Positions 24,980 through 36,324 of a stretch of DNA of 64,000 nt are shown here, one piece after another. The translations under genes and the position numbers were made by a program. Under the pieces are notes generated by a model that was not told the origin of the DNA, made no database searches, and was given only the letters and a program-made list of their open reading frames with translations. This stretch comes from Sorex araneus (taxonomy: Eukaryota; Chordata; Mammalia; Eulipotyphla; Soricidae), in NCBI RefSeq assembly GCF_027595985.1, contig NC_073305.1, positions 84,374,126 to 84,438,125 of the forward strand. The letters are read 5' to 3'. Every line of letters starts with the position of its first letter. Position 1 is the stretch's first letter.

Positions 24980-25030
24980 ATACTACCTCTTTTTTGTGCT
25001 TTTCGGCCTTATGTGGGGCCACTAGTGCAG
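24805..25030. repeat. Right arm of a 226-bp inverted repeat
   Basis: Contains the SINE at 24801-24979 and 50 bases of flanking L1 sequence ending gccactagtgcag. The two arms are separated by a 396-base spacer that is L1 ORF1/5'UTR. Confidence 0.9.
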
Positions 25031-25444
25031 CTTCATCCCCTGACTTTATCCAGTTATTTTGGTGAGTTTTGGAAGTATTTTGATTGGAATAGGCTAGTCG
25101 ACTATTGGCCTAATGTGTTTGGGATAGCCAGAGTTTCCTGTTCAGAATTATATAATGGAGGGTGGGCTGTGAATCCAGAGTGCTGGAAAAGGGGAAAATA
25201 ACTGCAGCTGCATGAACGGCCGCCACCCTGAAAAAGCTGCTCCAGTGCCTGTATGGGTCTTGGAGTTCACTTCTGACGTACTTCTAAGGCTTTCAGGGCT
25301 CCCCTTGGCCAGGTGCTCCAGGGGTACCTCAGGCTGGCCAGAGAGGGGGTTTTTCAGGGTCCGATACAGGTTCTGGGAGCTGGGCATGCCACCTCGGAAG
25401 CGTGCCCTCTGTGCCACTGTACCTCTGGGGCGAGGTCTTCTTAC

Positions 25445-26077
25445 ATATTAAGTCTGTGACTTAACTCCTCTGTCTCCTTTGGATAACCATAGTAGGAGGA
25501 ATACAAAACTGTCTTTAGAAATAAATTCAAGTTTCAGGAGTATTAATATGACGTTTTTTACACTGTATACAATTATCCAGGATACTGAATATAACTACTG
25601 ATATGGGTTTATGAAAGACCATTATAGCTGGACCAGTTATTCTTCACTTTTCACTTTAATTTTAGCACTTTATTAAGGTACCAGTCCTATGTCTACATAG
25701 CTAGAAGAAATGCTTTTTAATAAGTATATACAAGTTTTACATTTCTGAGGATTACATATTTTTAAATTTTATTTTTGTTTTTTAGAAAACATAGTTATAA
25801 TACTGTTAATGTTTATGGCTTGGATATGTAAAGTTACTGCACCTTCACCATGAGCAGTGCCCAAGAACTTCATCACTGCCCTGGTCACATCTCATCCACT
25901 TCTTCCTCCCCCTCCCACAAATCCCCTGCATCTGAAGAACATCTTATTCTATTTTCTTTTACAAAAAGTGATTTTATATGTTTTCCCCATGGCTAAATTA
26001 TTTATATATGGATATATGTGTTTATATCATTATCACAAAAATACAGTTCTATCTTTATATATTCTAGTTATTAAACA
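25445..26077. other. Mostly unassigned; degenerate L1-like 3' end
   Basis: A C-rich segment with catctcatccacttcttcct (25880-25920) in an AT-rich setting resembles a decayed reversed L1 3'UTR. Nothing else is recognised. Confidence 0.35.
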
Positions 26078-26322
26078 CTGTCATTGTCATCCTGTTGTTC
26101 ATCAATTTGCTCAAGTGGGCACCAGTAACATCTCCATTGTGAGACTGGTTGTTACTGTTTTTGGCATATTGAGTATGCCATGGGTAGCTTGCCAGGCTCT
26201 GCCCTGGGGGCTGGATATTGTCAATAGTTTTCCGGGCTCTCCAAGAGGGATAGAGGAATCAAACCCAGGTCAGCCATGTGCAAGGCAAATGCCCTACCCG
26301 TTGTGCTATTGCTCCAGCCCTT
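26078..26322 (-). mobile_element. RTE-tailed SINE (type 2), full length
   Basis: Tail gctcaagtgggcaccagtaa, centre gttttccgggctctccaaga, head gcaaatgccctacccgttgt...ccagccc. Confidence 0.88.
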
Positions 26323-26338
26323 GATATAGATGTTTTAT

Positions 26339-26359
26339 AAATATATATACATATGTACC

Positions 26360-26390
<31 letters not shown>

Positions 26391-26392
26391 TC
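26339..26392. repeat. (TA)n microsatellite
   Basis: An ATAT-rich run with a few C and G interruptions in its first half. Confidence 0.9.
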
Positions 26393-26469
26393 TCAAGGGG
26401 GGTTATATCCTCACTCCTTGGAACACCTTTTAACATACCAGAAAAAAAGTTAATGAAAGAATGGAAGAA

Positions 26470-26585
26470 TAGGGGCCTTGCACGTGGTCAACCCCAACAG
26501 GGTTTCACTCCCCGACACCCCAAATAGTCCCTGAGCATGGAGCTAGGAGTAACACCTGAGCACTGCTGAAGGTTGACCCCGCAAA
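26470..26585 (+). mobile_element. SOR-type SINE (type 1), head-truncated
   Basis: gccttgcacgtggtcaaccc then gtccctgagcatggagctag and an A-rich end gcaaaaagttcc. The order fits but it is diverged. Confidence 0.65.
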
Positions 26586-27040
26586 AAGTTCCTGGGGTCT
26601 GCTGAGATTCTAAGCCCAGGAAGAAGGTGGCAGCATCCAGGCTGGGTGCAAGGAGCTGATACTGTGAGACCGAGAAAGAACCTCACATGTGCCATGACAG
26701 GCTGCACCCCAGCAAAACAAGCAGCAGGCCCAAGCCTCTGTCTCCCCACAAAGAATTCCCTGACACTGTCCTGGCTGAAGCTGGAAGTCTCCCAGAAGCC
26801 TCCAGCTAGTCCTGTGATAAGTAGGATATCTCTGGGCACAGCAGGTAGGCATGAGCAATCAGCTCAGACTTGTGACTGCTTTGTTGCAATACTTGGGAAA
26901 ACTGCCAATATTGCTTATGTCATGCTATGCCATATATTGCTTTCTGGAACTTGAGTCAGGGTCCTTATCGAGACTCCTCTGCTTTGGATGAGACTTGGAG
27001 TGATAGAACAGCGGGTAGGTAGATATTAAATAATATCTGA
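26586..27040. other. Unassigned GC-richer sequence
   Basis: Open on several frames over 26610-26950 without recognisable domains. Its composition suggests a decayed retroelement or LTR, but I cannot assign it. Confidence 0.35.
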
Positions 27041-27248
27041 AAAAACTCACTTCTTTTTTTGTTTCCTTTTCCCCCCTTGAGTCACCATGAGATAGGCATT
27101 ACAAAGCTATTCATGATTGGGTTTCAGTCACACAATGTTCCAATACCTATCCCTCCACCAGTGTAAATTTCCTACCACCAATGACCCCAGTTTACCTCCC
27201 ATGACCTACCTACTACTACCCACCCCTGCCTGCCTCTATGGCAGGCAA

Positions 27249-27279
27249 CTTTCATCATCATCATCATCATCATCATCAA

Positions 27280-27330
<51 letters not shown>
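27249..27330. repeat. (ATC)n microsatellite
   Basis: About 27 ATC units with one AAC interruption, followed by (TC)n to 27366. The polyhistidine and polyserine frames here are repeat artefacts. Confidence 0.95.
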
Positions 27331-28128
27331 ATTTCTCTCTCTCTCTCACTCTCTCTCTCTCTCTCCTTTTGTGAATTGTGGTTTGCAATACAGGTACTAA
27401 GTACTAAGAGGTTGTTTGTTCAGGGGGTTCAGTATTTTTTTTCAGGAAGGTACATCTGAAGTAGCTTTTTGTTTTTGTAAACTGGATGGCAGCTTTGGGA
27501 AGTAGACGTGACTGCCATGTTTTCTGGAAGTACAGGGAGGTGGGGGAAAGCAACCCATCCTCACCCTGAGAAAGCCTGGAGATTTTAGCTATATATCCAA
27601 ATTTTCAGTAGGTTAATACCTCGGTGAGGTTTATCCTGAGACATTGAAACAAAGTTGGGGGCATGGTAGCGATTTTGCATTGTGAGAACAAGTAGCTTCA
27701 GGGGGCTCTGTTTGGACTGGGACTGCCCCCTTCAATGTACCCAGTCTCAACCTTGCATGGGTTTGAGATTAACTGGGGTTTTTAATATCTTCTAAGATTT
27801 AGTTATGGGCCTCTGAAGCAAGGCTGATAAATGAACTTGTATGACTGAGCTGGAGATGATTTGTGGGTATGCATCCCGGAGACATAACTTTCAGCAGTTT
27901 AATTTGGGGGGAAACTTCGTCCTGAGTTGTTAGAGTCTAGCCAGAGGCACAGCCACAATTTGGGGGTGTCCAGAAGCCTGAAGGCACCACCAGGCTGCTG
28001 ATACACTCGCCCTATGGGTTCAGATTGATGATGTGCTGACAATGCCATACCCACTGGTCCCCAGTGGTGAAAGTAGCAGTGGCCTTGTAAGGACCAGGAC
28101 TGGGGCCAGGGCTAATACTGTTCATGGC

Positions 28129-28300
28129 TTGGGGCTGGAGCAATAGTACAGTGGGTAGTGCATTTGCCTTGCACACAGCTGACCCGGGTTTGATTCCCAG
28201 CATCCCATATGGTCCTCTGAGCACTGCCAGGGGTGATTCCTGAGTGCAGAGCCAGGAGTAACCCCTGTGCATTGCCAGGTGTGACTCAAAAAGCAAAGAA
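28129..28300 (+). mobile_element. SOR-type SINE (type 1) with 15-bp target duplication
   Basis: Full length with aatactgttcatggc at 28114-28128 and again at 28301-28315. Nearly consensus, so relatively young. It lies inside the composite element, which is therefore older. Confidence 0.95.
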
Positions 28301-28930
28301 AATACTGTTCATGGCCTCGGCACTGTGGTGACTGCAGCAAGCAGTCTAGCAGAGCCTGACCAGGGGCACTCAACACCATCCTGGGGCTCCTGTCTGGAGA
28401 CAGTTGGCACTTAAGAAGCTTTTCCTCCATAATATGTTGCAGGCTGGTTTGGGAAAGAAACGGGGCAGGGATGACCCACTGGTGGCAAATTTTCAGGTCC
28501 CCATGGTAGGAACACGGGCGCCCCCTCAACTCCAGGACCCTTGCTCATGGATGGTGCAGAGTTGGACTCAAAGAGCCCCTTCAGAGATGTTAAAACTGCT
28601 GCCACCCATAGCACAGAGAGCAGTAGTAGCTCTGCTAGCTGCCAGCTAGGCCTCTATCGTCTTCACGTGTCCCACTCCAAGCTCTCTGCAGCGGGCAACC
28701 TGCCAATTTCGTTTAATGCTGCTCTCCCTGAGATAGAATACCCAAGGGACACCCATATTCACGCACAGAAACTTTATGACCCCCTATTGGCTATTCAGAG
28801 TGCTGAGAGCTACTGCCATGCTACCATTTGCCATTGTGCCACTGTCACCTTGACTAGAATTCCTCAAGCTTCAATTTCTAAATGGCCACGACAGTCCCAC
28901 ACATTTACCCCCCCCCAGACCTGTGTGCCC

Positions 28931-30030
28931 TGAAACAGAATGTGATAGAGGGCCCCCATTGATGAGCGTATCACAATGTGTAGAAACTCATCATCTCCCT
29001 GGTGGAATGAATAGACCATTGAATTGCTAAACATTTCCAATCAGGTAATAATAGCCTGTCCAAAAAATTTATACTCTCATATCAGATATAAAGTTATGCT
29101 GTTGAGCACAACAGCTATAAACAGTCTGTGACTGTTTCAAGTTAATTAAAATAAACAAAATTTTAAGTTCCTGATTTCCTCAGAAGTCATCTTTGGTTTG
29201 TGGCTATTAATTGGACAGCCCAGATCCCAAGTAGTTGGACATCCCAGATACAAATCTTTCTTTCATCACAGACGGTTTACTGAAAAGCACGGAGAGAAAC
29301 TGTTTATGAAAACTACTGTTGTGATAAATTGTGACTAGATGCACAGAACATAGATAAGGGGTGCACAGAACATAGATGAGGAGTAACCAGTGGCCCCTAC
29401 TAAATTCACGGAAATGTCTTATCCAGGAAATGAATGCCACATTCTTTCAGCATTAGTACTTAGTTTACGCAGGTAATTTGGCTTCTTACCAAAAATCTCT
29501 TTTTCTCAGTGGCCCCTGCAGGAGACCTCATTGTTACTGTGGGACTATTCAGAAGGTGGAACTTTTGCTGTTGTGTTTTTTTCTGCTAGTTCAGTGGCCT
29601 GGGTCTTTGTTCTTCATGGTCTCATATCCAGATACCAGAGCATGTCAGCTCATCCGAGGGCCACCAAATTCTTCATGATCAAACTTAATGCCTCCTGTTT
29701 GACCATGGTGGTGATGGTGTTGGCAGCTGCTGGGGCTAAAGAGTCACCTCCGTGGCCGGGGCTGCATGCAGGGGGCCAGGCGGAAGGACAGCAGCAGGTC
29801 TGGCCTCATGCTCGGGGCACAGGCTGAGTTCAGGGCCCCTCGACCTCTCCAAGCTCCGGGTCTGGCTCTGTCCATGGATCCCACGTTCCCCACAGCTGGG
29901 CCTTGCCACCTAGACACAGTAGCCTCACAATGTCCCCGGTGTTACTCACCCTACTTGTCTGCCAGTTTCTCAGCCCCAAAGTCACTCTCTCCGGTTACAG
30001 TTCTCTACCTCAGAAATGCTCTGAAAAAAT
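28931..30030. other. Unassigned sequence
   Basis: Positions 29470-30000 are GC-rich. The plus frame at 29531-29827 has two hydrophobic stretches (FAVVFFSASSVAWVFVLHGL; CLTMVVMVLAAAG) but no recognisable family. It could be a retropseudogene scrap or chance. The rest shows nothing. Confidence 0.4.
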
Positions 30031-30063
30031 AATTACTTCATTATTTTTTAGATATACCAAAGT

Positions 30064-30216
<153 letters not shown>

Positions 30217-30659
30217 AATTAGTGAATCACCATGAGGGTACAGTAACAGATTTACACATTTTCATACTTTTGTTTCCCTCATACAATGTTCGAGCACCTC
30301 TTGCTCTACCAGTGTCCATCTCCACCACCAGTGAACCCAGTATCCCTCCCACCTCCCAATCCCATCCCCCCCTCCCCGCCTCTATGGCAGGGCATTCCCT
30401 TTTGTTCTCTCTCTCTCTCCTTTTGGATGTTGTGGTCTGCAATAGGGGTATTGAGTGGCCATAGTGTTCAAACTATAGTCTACTTTCAGCATGCATCTCC
30501 CCTCCCGAGCGGGTCATCCAACCAGAGCTTACTTGATGTTCCCTTCTCTATTTGAACTGCCTTTTCCCCCAGCATGTGAGGCCAGCTTCCAAGCCATGGA
30601 GCCAACCTCCTGGTACTTATTTCTACTATTTTTGGGTGTTAGTCTCCAACTCTGTTATT

Positions 30660-33600
30660 TTATATTCCACAGATGAGTGCAATCTTTCTATGTCTGTCCC
30701 TCTCTTTTTGACTCATTTCACTTAGCATGATACTTTCCATGTTGATCCACTTATATGCAAACTTCATGACTTCATCTTTTCTAACAGCTGTATAGTATTC
30801 CATTGTATAGATATGCCAAAGTTTCTTTAACCAGTCATATGTTCTCGGGCACTCGGGTTTTTTCCAGATTCTGGCTATTGTAAACAGTGCCGCGATGAAC
30901 ATATAAGTGCAGATGTAATTTCTACTATACTTTTTTGCTTCTCCGGGATATATTCCCGAAGTGGTATTGCTGGGTCGAATGGGAGCTCAATTACTAATTT
31001 TTTGAGAAGCGTCCATATTGTTTTCCAGAAGGACTGAACAAGTCAGCATTCCCACCATCTACAAGGGTCACTTTCTCCCCACATCCCCTCCAACAGCGGT
31101 TGCTTTTGTTCTTTTGGATGTGTGCCATTCCCTGTGGTGTGAGGTGGTATCTCATAATTGTTTTGATCTGCATCTCCCTGATGATTACTGATGTAGAGCA
31201 CTTTTTCATGTGCCTTTTGGCCATTCGTATCTCTTCCATGGAAAAGTTTCTGTTCATTTCTTCACCCCATTTTTTGATGGGGTTGGATGTTTTCTTCTTG
31301 TAGAGTTCAACCAGTGCTTTATATACCCTTGATATCAACCCTTATTTGATGGGTATTGGGTGAATATACTTTCCCATTCTGTAGATTGCCTTTGTATTCT
31401 GGTCACTGTATCTTTTGCCGTGTAGAAGCTTCTTAGTTTAATATAGTCCCATTTGTTTATCTCTGTTTCCATTTGGTTGATCAGTTGTGTGTCATCTTTG
31501 AAGATACCGTTAGCTTCAATATCGTGGACGGTTTTGCCGACCTTGTCTTCAATGTACCTTATGGATTGTGGTCTGATGTTGAGGTCTTTCATTCATTTTG
31601 ATCTGACTTTTGTGCATGGTGTCAGGTCGAGGTCTAAGCCCATTCTTTTGCATGTGGTTGTCCAGTTGTGCCAGCACCATCTGTTAAAGAGGCTTTCCTT
31701 GCTCCACTTCACATCTCTTGCTCCCTTATCAAAGATTAGATGATCATGCATTTGTGGTTGTGTATAGGGATATTTCACCCTGTTCCTTTGGTCTACGGCT
31801 CTGCCTTTGTTCCAGTACCATGCTGTTTTAATTGTTACTGCTTTGTAGTAAAGTTTGAGGTTGGGGAGGGTGATGCCTCCCATCGTCTTTTTCCCAAGAA
31901 TTGTTTTAGCTATCCGTGGGTGTTTGTTGTTCCATATGAATTTTAGTATTGCTTGATCCGTTTCTTTGAAGAATGCCATGGGTATCCTTATAGGGATCGC
32001 GTTGAATCTGTATAATGCTTTGGGGAGTATTGCCATTTTGACAATATTGATTCTCCCTATCCATGAGCAAGGTATATGTTTCCATTTCCTCATGTCCTCT
32101 TTTATTTCATGGAGTAGCGTTTTATAGTTTTCTTTGTAGAGGTCTTTTACTTCCTTGGTTAGGCTGATTCCGAGGTACTTGATTTTCTGGGGCACGATTG
32201 TGAATGGGATTGCATTTTTCATGTCCTTTTCCTCTGCCTCATTGTTTGTATATAGGAAGGCCATGGATTTTTGGGTATTGATTTTGTAGCCTGCAACTTT
32301 ACTGTATAAGTCTATTGTTTCTAAGAGTTTCTTAGTAGAGGCTTTGGGCTTCTTTAGATATAGTATCATATCATCTGCAAATAGTGAGACTTTGATTTCT
32401 TCTTTCCCTATCTGGATGCCCTTAATCTCTTTTTCTTGTCTAACAGCTATTGCAAGTACTCCAGTACTATATTGAAGAGAAGTGGTGAGAGTGGGCATCC
32501 TTGTCTTGTCCCTGATCTTAGAGGAAAGGCCCTTAGTTTTTCTCCATTGTGGATAATGCTTGCCGTAGGCTTGTGATAGATGGCTTCGACTATCTTGTGG
32601 AAAGTTCCTCCAAAACCCATTTTGGTGGGAGTTTTCATCATGAACGGATGTTGGATCTTGTCAAATGCTTTCTCTGCATCTATTGATATGATCATATGGT
32701 TTTTATCTTTACTTTTGTTGATATGATGGATTATGTTGATTGATTTCCGGATGTTAAACCATCCCTGCATCCCCGGGATGAATCCCACTTGGTCATGGTG
32801 TATGATCTTCTTGATGAGTTGTTGGATCCTATTTGCTAGTATTTTGTTGAGGATCTTTGCATCGGTGTTCATCAGGGATATTGGTGTATAATTTTCTTTC
32901 TTAGTGGTGTCTTTGTTTGCTTTTGGTATTAGGGCAATGTGTGCTTCATAGAAACTGTTTGGGAGAGTTCCTGTTTTTTCAATTTCCTGGAAAAGCTTGA
33001 GGAAAACTGGTAGCAGGTCCTCTTTAAATGTTTGGAAGAAATCCATCTGGGCCTGGGCTTTTGTTTGGGGGGAGATTTTTGATTACAGTTTCAATTTCCT
33101 TAACATTAATGGGTCTATTCAAGAATTCCAAGTCTTCTTTGTTCAGACTTGGGAGATTGTAGGAATCAAGGAATTCATCCATTTCTTTTAGGTTCTCTTG
33201 TTTTGTGGCGTATAGACCTTCAAAGTAATCTCTAATGATCTTCTGAATCTCAATGGTTTCTGTTATGATGTCCCCCTTTTCATTTCTGATTCGATTTACT
33301 AGGGTTCTCTCTCTCTCTTTCTTTGTGAGTCTTGCTAGCGGTTTATCAATCTTATTTATTTTCTCGAAGAACCAGCTCTTTGTTTCATTGATCTTTCGGA
33401 TTGTTTTTTTTTTGGTTTCCATGTTATTAATTTCTGCTCTAATTTGTATTATTTCTTTCCTTCGGTCTGGTTTGGGTTCCTTTTTCTGATCCTTTTCTGA
33501 GATCTTGATCTGTGAAGTCAGTCTATCTATGTAGGCCCTTTCTTCCTTCCTGAGGAATGCTTGCAGAGCTATAAATTTTCCCTTTAACAAGGCTTTAGCT

Positions 33601-34448
33601 GTGTCCCATATGTTTTGGTAGCTCGTGTATTAATTCTCATTTGTTTCTAGGTATCATTTGATTTCTTCCTTGATTTCCTTTGTGACCCACTCATTGTTCA
33701 ACATTGAGTTGTTTAATTTCCAGGTGTTTGATTTGGTTCTCCGTGTCTGTGTGTGGTTAGCTTCTATCTTCAGCGCATCATGGTCTGAAAAAATGGTTGA
33801 TACAATTTCTATTTTTCTGATTCTATTGAGGTATGTTTTGTGGTCCAGTACATGGTCTATTTTGGAGAATGGTCTGTGTGCACTGGAAAAGAATGTGTAT
33901 TCTTTCTTTCTGGGGTGTAAAACCCTATATAGGTCTATTAGGCCTCTCTCTTCCTTTTCTTCTTTCAGAGTCAGTGTTTCCTTGTGGAGTTTTGTTCTTG
34001 TCAATCTATCCAGAGGTGATAAGGCAGTATTGAAGTCTCTGACTACTATTGTGCTGTTAGTGATGTCCTCTTTAAAGTCTGTTTGGAGTTGTTTTATGTA
34101 GTTAGCCAGTCTTTTATTAGGCCTGTATACGTTTAAGAGTGTAATTTCCTCCTATTGTACATATCCCTTGATAAATAGAAAATGTCCTTCACTGTCCCTT
34201 CTAATCCTTTTCAACCTAAAATCTATGTTGTTGGATACTAGTATGGCCACTCCATCTTTTTTAAGGGAGTTGTTTGCCTGCAGGATTGTTTTCTATCCTT
34301 TGACTTTGAGTCTGTGTTTGCTCTGACTGTTCAGGTGTGTTTCTTGCAGGCAACAGAATGTTGGGTTTAATTTCCGGATCCATTTTGCCACTATGTGTCT
34401 CTTGATAGGTGCATTTAGGCCATTGACATTGAGAGAGATTATTGTCAT
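30660..34448 (-). pseudogene. L1 ORF2 (endonuclease/reverse transcriptase), broken
   Basis: About 1263 codons from MTISLNVNGLNAPI (34448) to RKIALICGI (30660), the family's usual size. The endonuclease lies at about 34448-33650. The reverse transcriptase lies at about 33050-31900 with [11 protein letters not shown] near 32380. The cysteine-containing C-terminus [20 protein letters not shown] is near 31050. At least six frame breaks or stops separate the open segments (for example near 34150, 33620, 33035, 32470, 31593 and 31336). The element cannot transpose itself. Confidence 0.88.
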
Positions 34449-34549
34449 GGGGTTTTGTGTCATCTTTCTGTGGGGTTTGTTGTTCTTATGGGATTCCTTC
34501 TTGTCTTACAATAGCCCCTTTAGTCCTTCTTTTAAGTTTGGTTTTGAGT

Positions 34550-35440
34550 CTATGAAGTTCTTGAACTGTTGTTTATCCAAGAAATAGTGTATGCTTCCTT
34601 GTGTTTGAGAGAGAGTTTAGCCGGATAAAATATCCTTGGTGAGGTGTTCATTTCGTTGAGTCTTTTCACTATGTCCCACCATTGTCTTTGGGCTCGGAGG
34701 ATTTCTTCTGGTAGGTCTGCTGTAAATCTGAGGGGTGCTCCTTTGTGTGTGATTTCCTTCTTTGACCTTGCTGCTTGCAGAATTGTGTCTCTATCCACAG
34801 CATCCATCATTCTGACTATGATATGCCTTGGAGTCTTTTTATTCGGGCCTCTTTTTGCTGGTACTCTACGGACTCCTTGGATCTGGATTCCTGCCTTTTC
34901 TAGCTCTGGGAATTTCTTAGCAATGGTGTCTTTGACTCTGTTTTTTTATTGAGGTTACTTCCCTGTGCTTCTGGTACTCCAATGATTCTTATGTTATTCC
35001 TCTTGAAGTCATCCCCAAGGATTCTGATTCACTCTATAGCCATTTTGAGGTCTTTCACCATTATTTGTTGTTGTCTGTAAGCTTTCTGCAGCTCATCTTC
35101 AAGCTCGCTGATTCTGTCTTCGGCTGTAGTCATTCTACCGTTGAGGGCATCTACTGAGATTTTAATTAATCTACTGATTCCTTTATTTGTGTGACTTCTG
35201 TTTGTAGATTTGAAATTTCTGCTCTCATTTCTTCCTGCATTTTTTTGGTAGACCATTCTAATGCTTCATTCACATCCTCCCTTAATTTATTGGATGTCTG
35301 TTCCATGGTTGCTTGGAGTACGTCAACTCTCCTCAAGATTATCTCTCTGAATTCTTTATCTGAGAGGTCATAGATGTGAGTAGCCCCTGTTGAGGTTTCT
35401 GGAATCTTTTCTTCTCCCTCTCTTTGTGGAGGGGATTTTT
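34550..35440 (-). pseudogene. L1 ORF1 (RNA-binding chaperone), broken
   Basis: The coiled-coil N-terminal half is visible at 35029-35256 (ISVDALNGRMTTAEDRISEL then EDELQKAYRQQ). The C-terminal domain is at 34550-34810 (DTILQAARSKKEITHKGAPL, LRFTADLPEEILRAQRQWWD, SPRIFYPAKLSLKHKE). This protein coats L1 RNA in the ribonucleoprotein. A frame break lies between the two halves, and the start codon expected near 35410 is not evident. It is not functional as read. Confidence 0.8.
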
Positions 35441-35512
35441 GCTGCTTCTTCCTATTGTTATGGAAGTCTAGAGTTGGAACCTTGTAGTTGTCTATTTCTA
35501 TTCCCTCTTGCT

Positions 35513-35760
35513 GGAGACAGGGCCGGTATTAGGGAGCCAGGCAAGGAGTCAGGGTCACGGGAGGCGAGGCTGGGAGGACTGGGCGTCCATGTGGGAACTG
35601 GCGGGGACCCGGGAGGCGTGGCTGGGGAGTGGTCCAATTACCTGGAGACAGGGCCGGTATTAGGGAGCTAGGCGGGGAGGCAGGGTCACGGGAGGCAGGG
35701 CTGGGCGTCAGAGTGGGAACCGGCGGGAACCCAGGGAGGTGTAGCCAGGGAGTGGTCCCC
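35513..35760 (-). repeat. Two tandem L1 5'UTR monomers (about 125 bp each)
   Basis: ggagacagggccggtattag starts units at about 35513 and 35643 on the plus strand. Both end in gggagtggtcc-aatta or gggagtggtcccc. They are GC- and CpG-rich, as expected of an L1 promoter. The outer unit ends exactly at the target duplication. Confidence 0.85.
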
Positions 35761-35772
35761 AATTACTTCATT

Positions 35773-36324
35773 TTTAAACTAGATTTAATCTGGAATTCCT
35801 ATTCTGATATATGGATGTTAAACTTTTTTGGGCTTTAGAATGATACTTTTTTTTTAAAGAAGTGGATCATTAATCATATAAATGAATTATTAAATTATTT
35901 TTCATGGGTTATGTGGGCATTTTGTTTGATAGTTGTCAGCTTCAACCCCACCCTTTCCCAGTGAATTGGGTTTTTTTCTTGTATTTGTTTGAAACAGTAA
36001 AATAATCACAAATTTGGGATAAATTTATAAAAAAAGAAATTTAGCTTATTCAACTCACTTTAATAGGCAAGTTAGGAGAAAATCTGCCCTAGGAATCACG
36101 GTGGTGAAATTCCAATGAGGTATTAGATTCAGCAAATACATTAGAGAACATGAGCAGCAGTGCTGTGTTGATGTTGACTTCCTCATGGCCTATCCCTTGC
36201 TTGTTATTGCCTTGGTCTTGACACATATGTAGATCACACCCAACGTCAAAGTGAAATGTAGAGGACTAAGTTGAATCCAAAGACTCTGAATTCAATACAG
36301 GAAGCAGAAGTAAAGTCAAGTCAA
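35773..36324 (-). other. PGK2 3' flank, possible 3'UTR
   Basis: AT-rich DNA downstream of the PGK2 stop on the minus strand, bounded by the L1 insertion. A short T-run at about 35849-35857 could be a remnant of the retrocopy's poly(A). No clear AATAAA was found, so the 3' end is unplaced. Confidence 0.4.

Larger units (their letters stand above)
18440..25440 (-). mobile_element. L1 element, minus strand, heavily rearranged (nested insertions)
   Basis: The 3'UTR lies at about 18480-18880 and ORF2 runs upward from there to about 24125. Recognisable pieces are RMNRNFLKEEIQMAKRHMK (19085-19306), [20 protein letters not shown] (20208-20435), the reverse transcriptase pieces near 20480-20822, [20 protein letters not shown] (22573-22884) and endonuclease-side TYLNRIRKTEIVSTLFSDHN (23404-23658). 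An ORF1-type coiled coil is at 24431-24658. About 300 bases of the ORF2 C-terminus are deleted at about 18890. A SINE, an LTR-like element and an inverted repeat interrupt it. The presumed 5'UTR (24660-25440) lacks the monomers of the L1 at 35.5 kb, so it is another subfamily. Confidence 0.85.
27050..28930 (-). mobile_element. Composite non-coding retroelement (family B), longer copy
   Basis: Read on the minus strand: an undefined 5' part (28930-28310), then units homologous to the repeats at 60543-61500 (27480-28010), then an L1-type G-rich 3'UTR and A-rich end (27400-27050). Matching landmarks on the plus strand are ctgaagcaaggctgataaat, ctgctgatacactcgcccta and gggggctctgtttggact. A SINE interrupts it. 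The 5' limit is uncertain. Confidence 0.65.

Noticed and set aside
27238..27459. Polyhistidine open frame
   Set aside because: It is the (ATC)n microsatellite read in one frame, inside a reversed L1-type 3'UTR; no protein evidence.
31593..32498. 301-codon reverse transcriptase as an active gene
   Set aside because: It is one segment of an L1 ORF2 with at least six frame breaks; annotated as part of that pseudogene.
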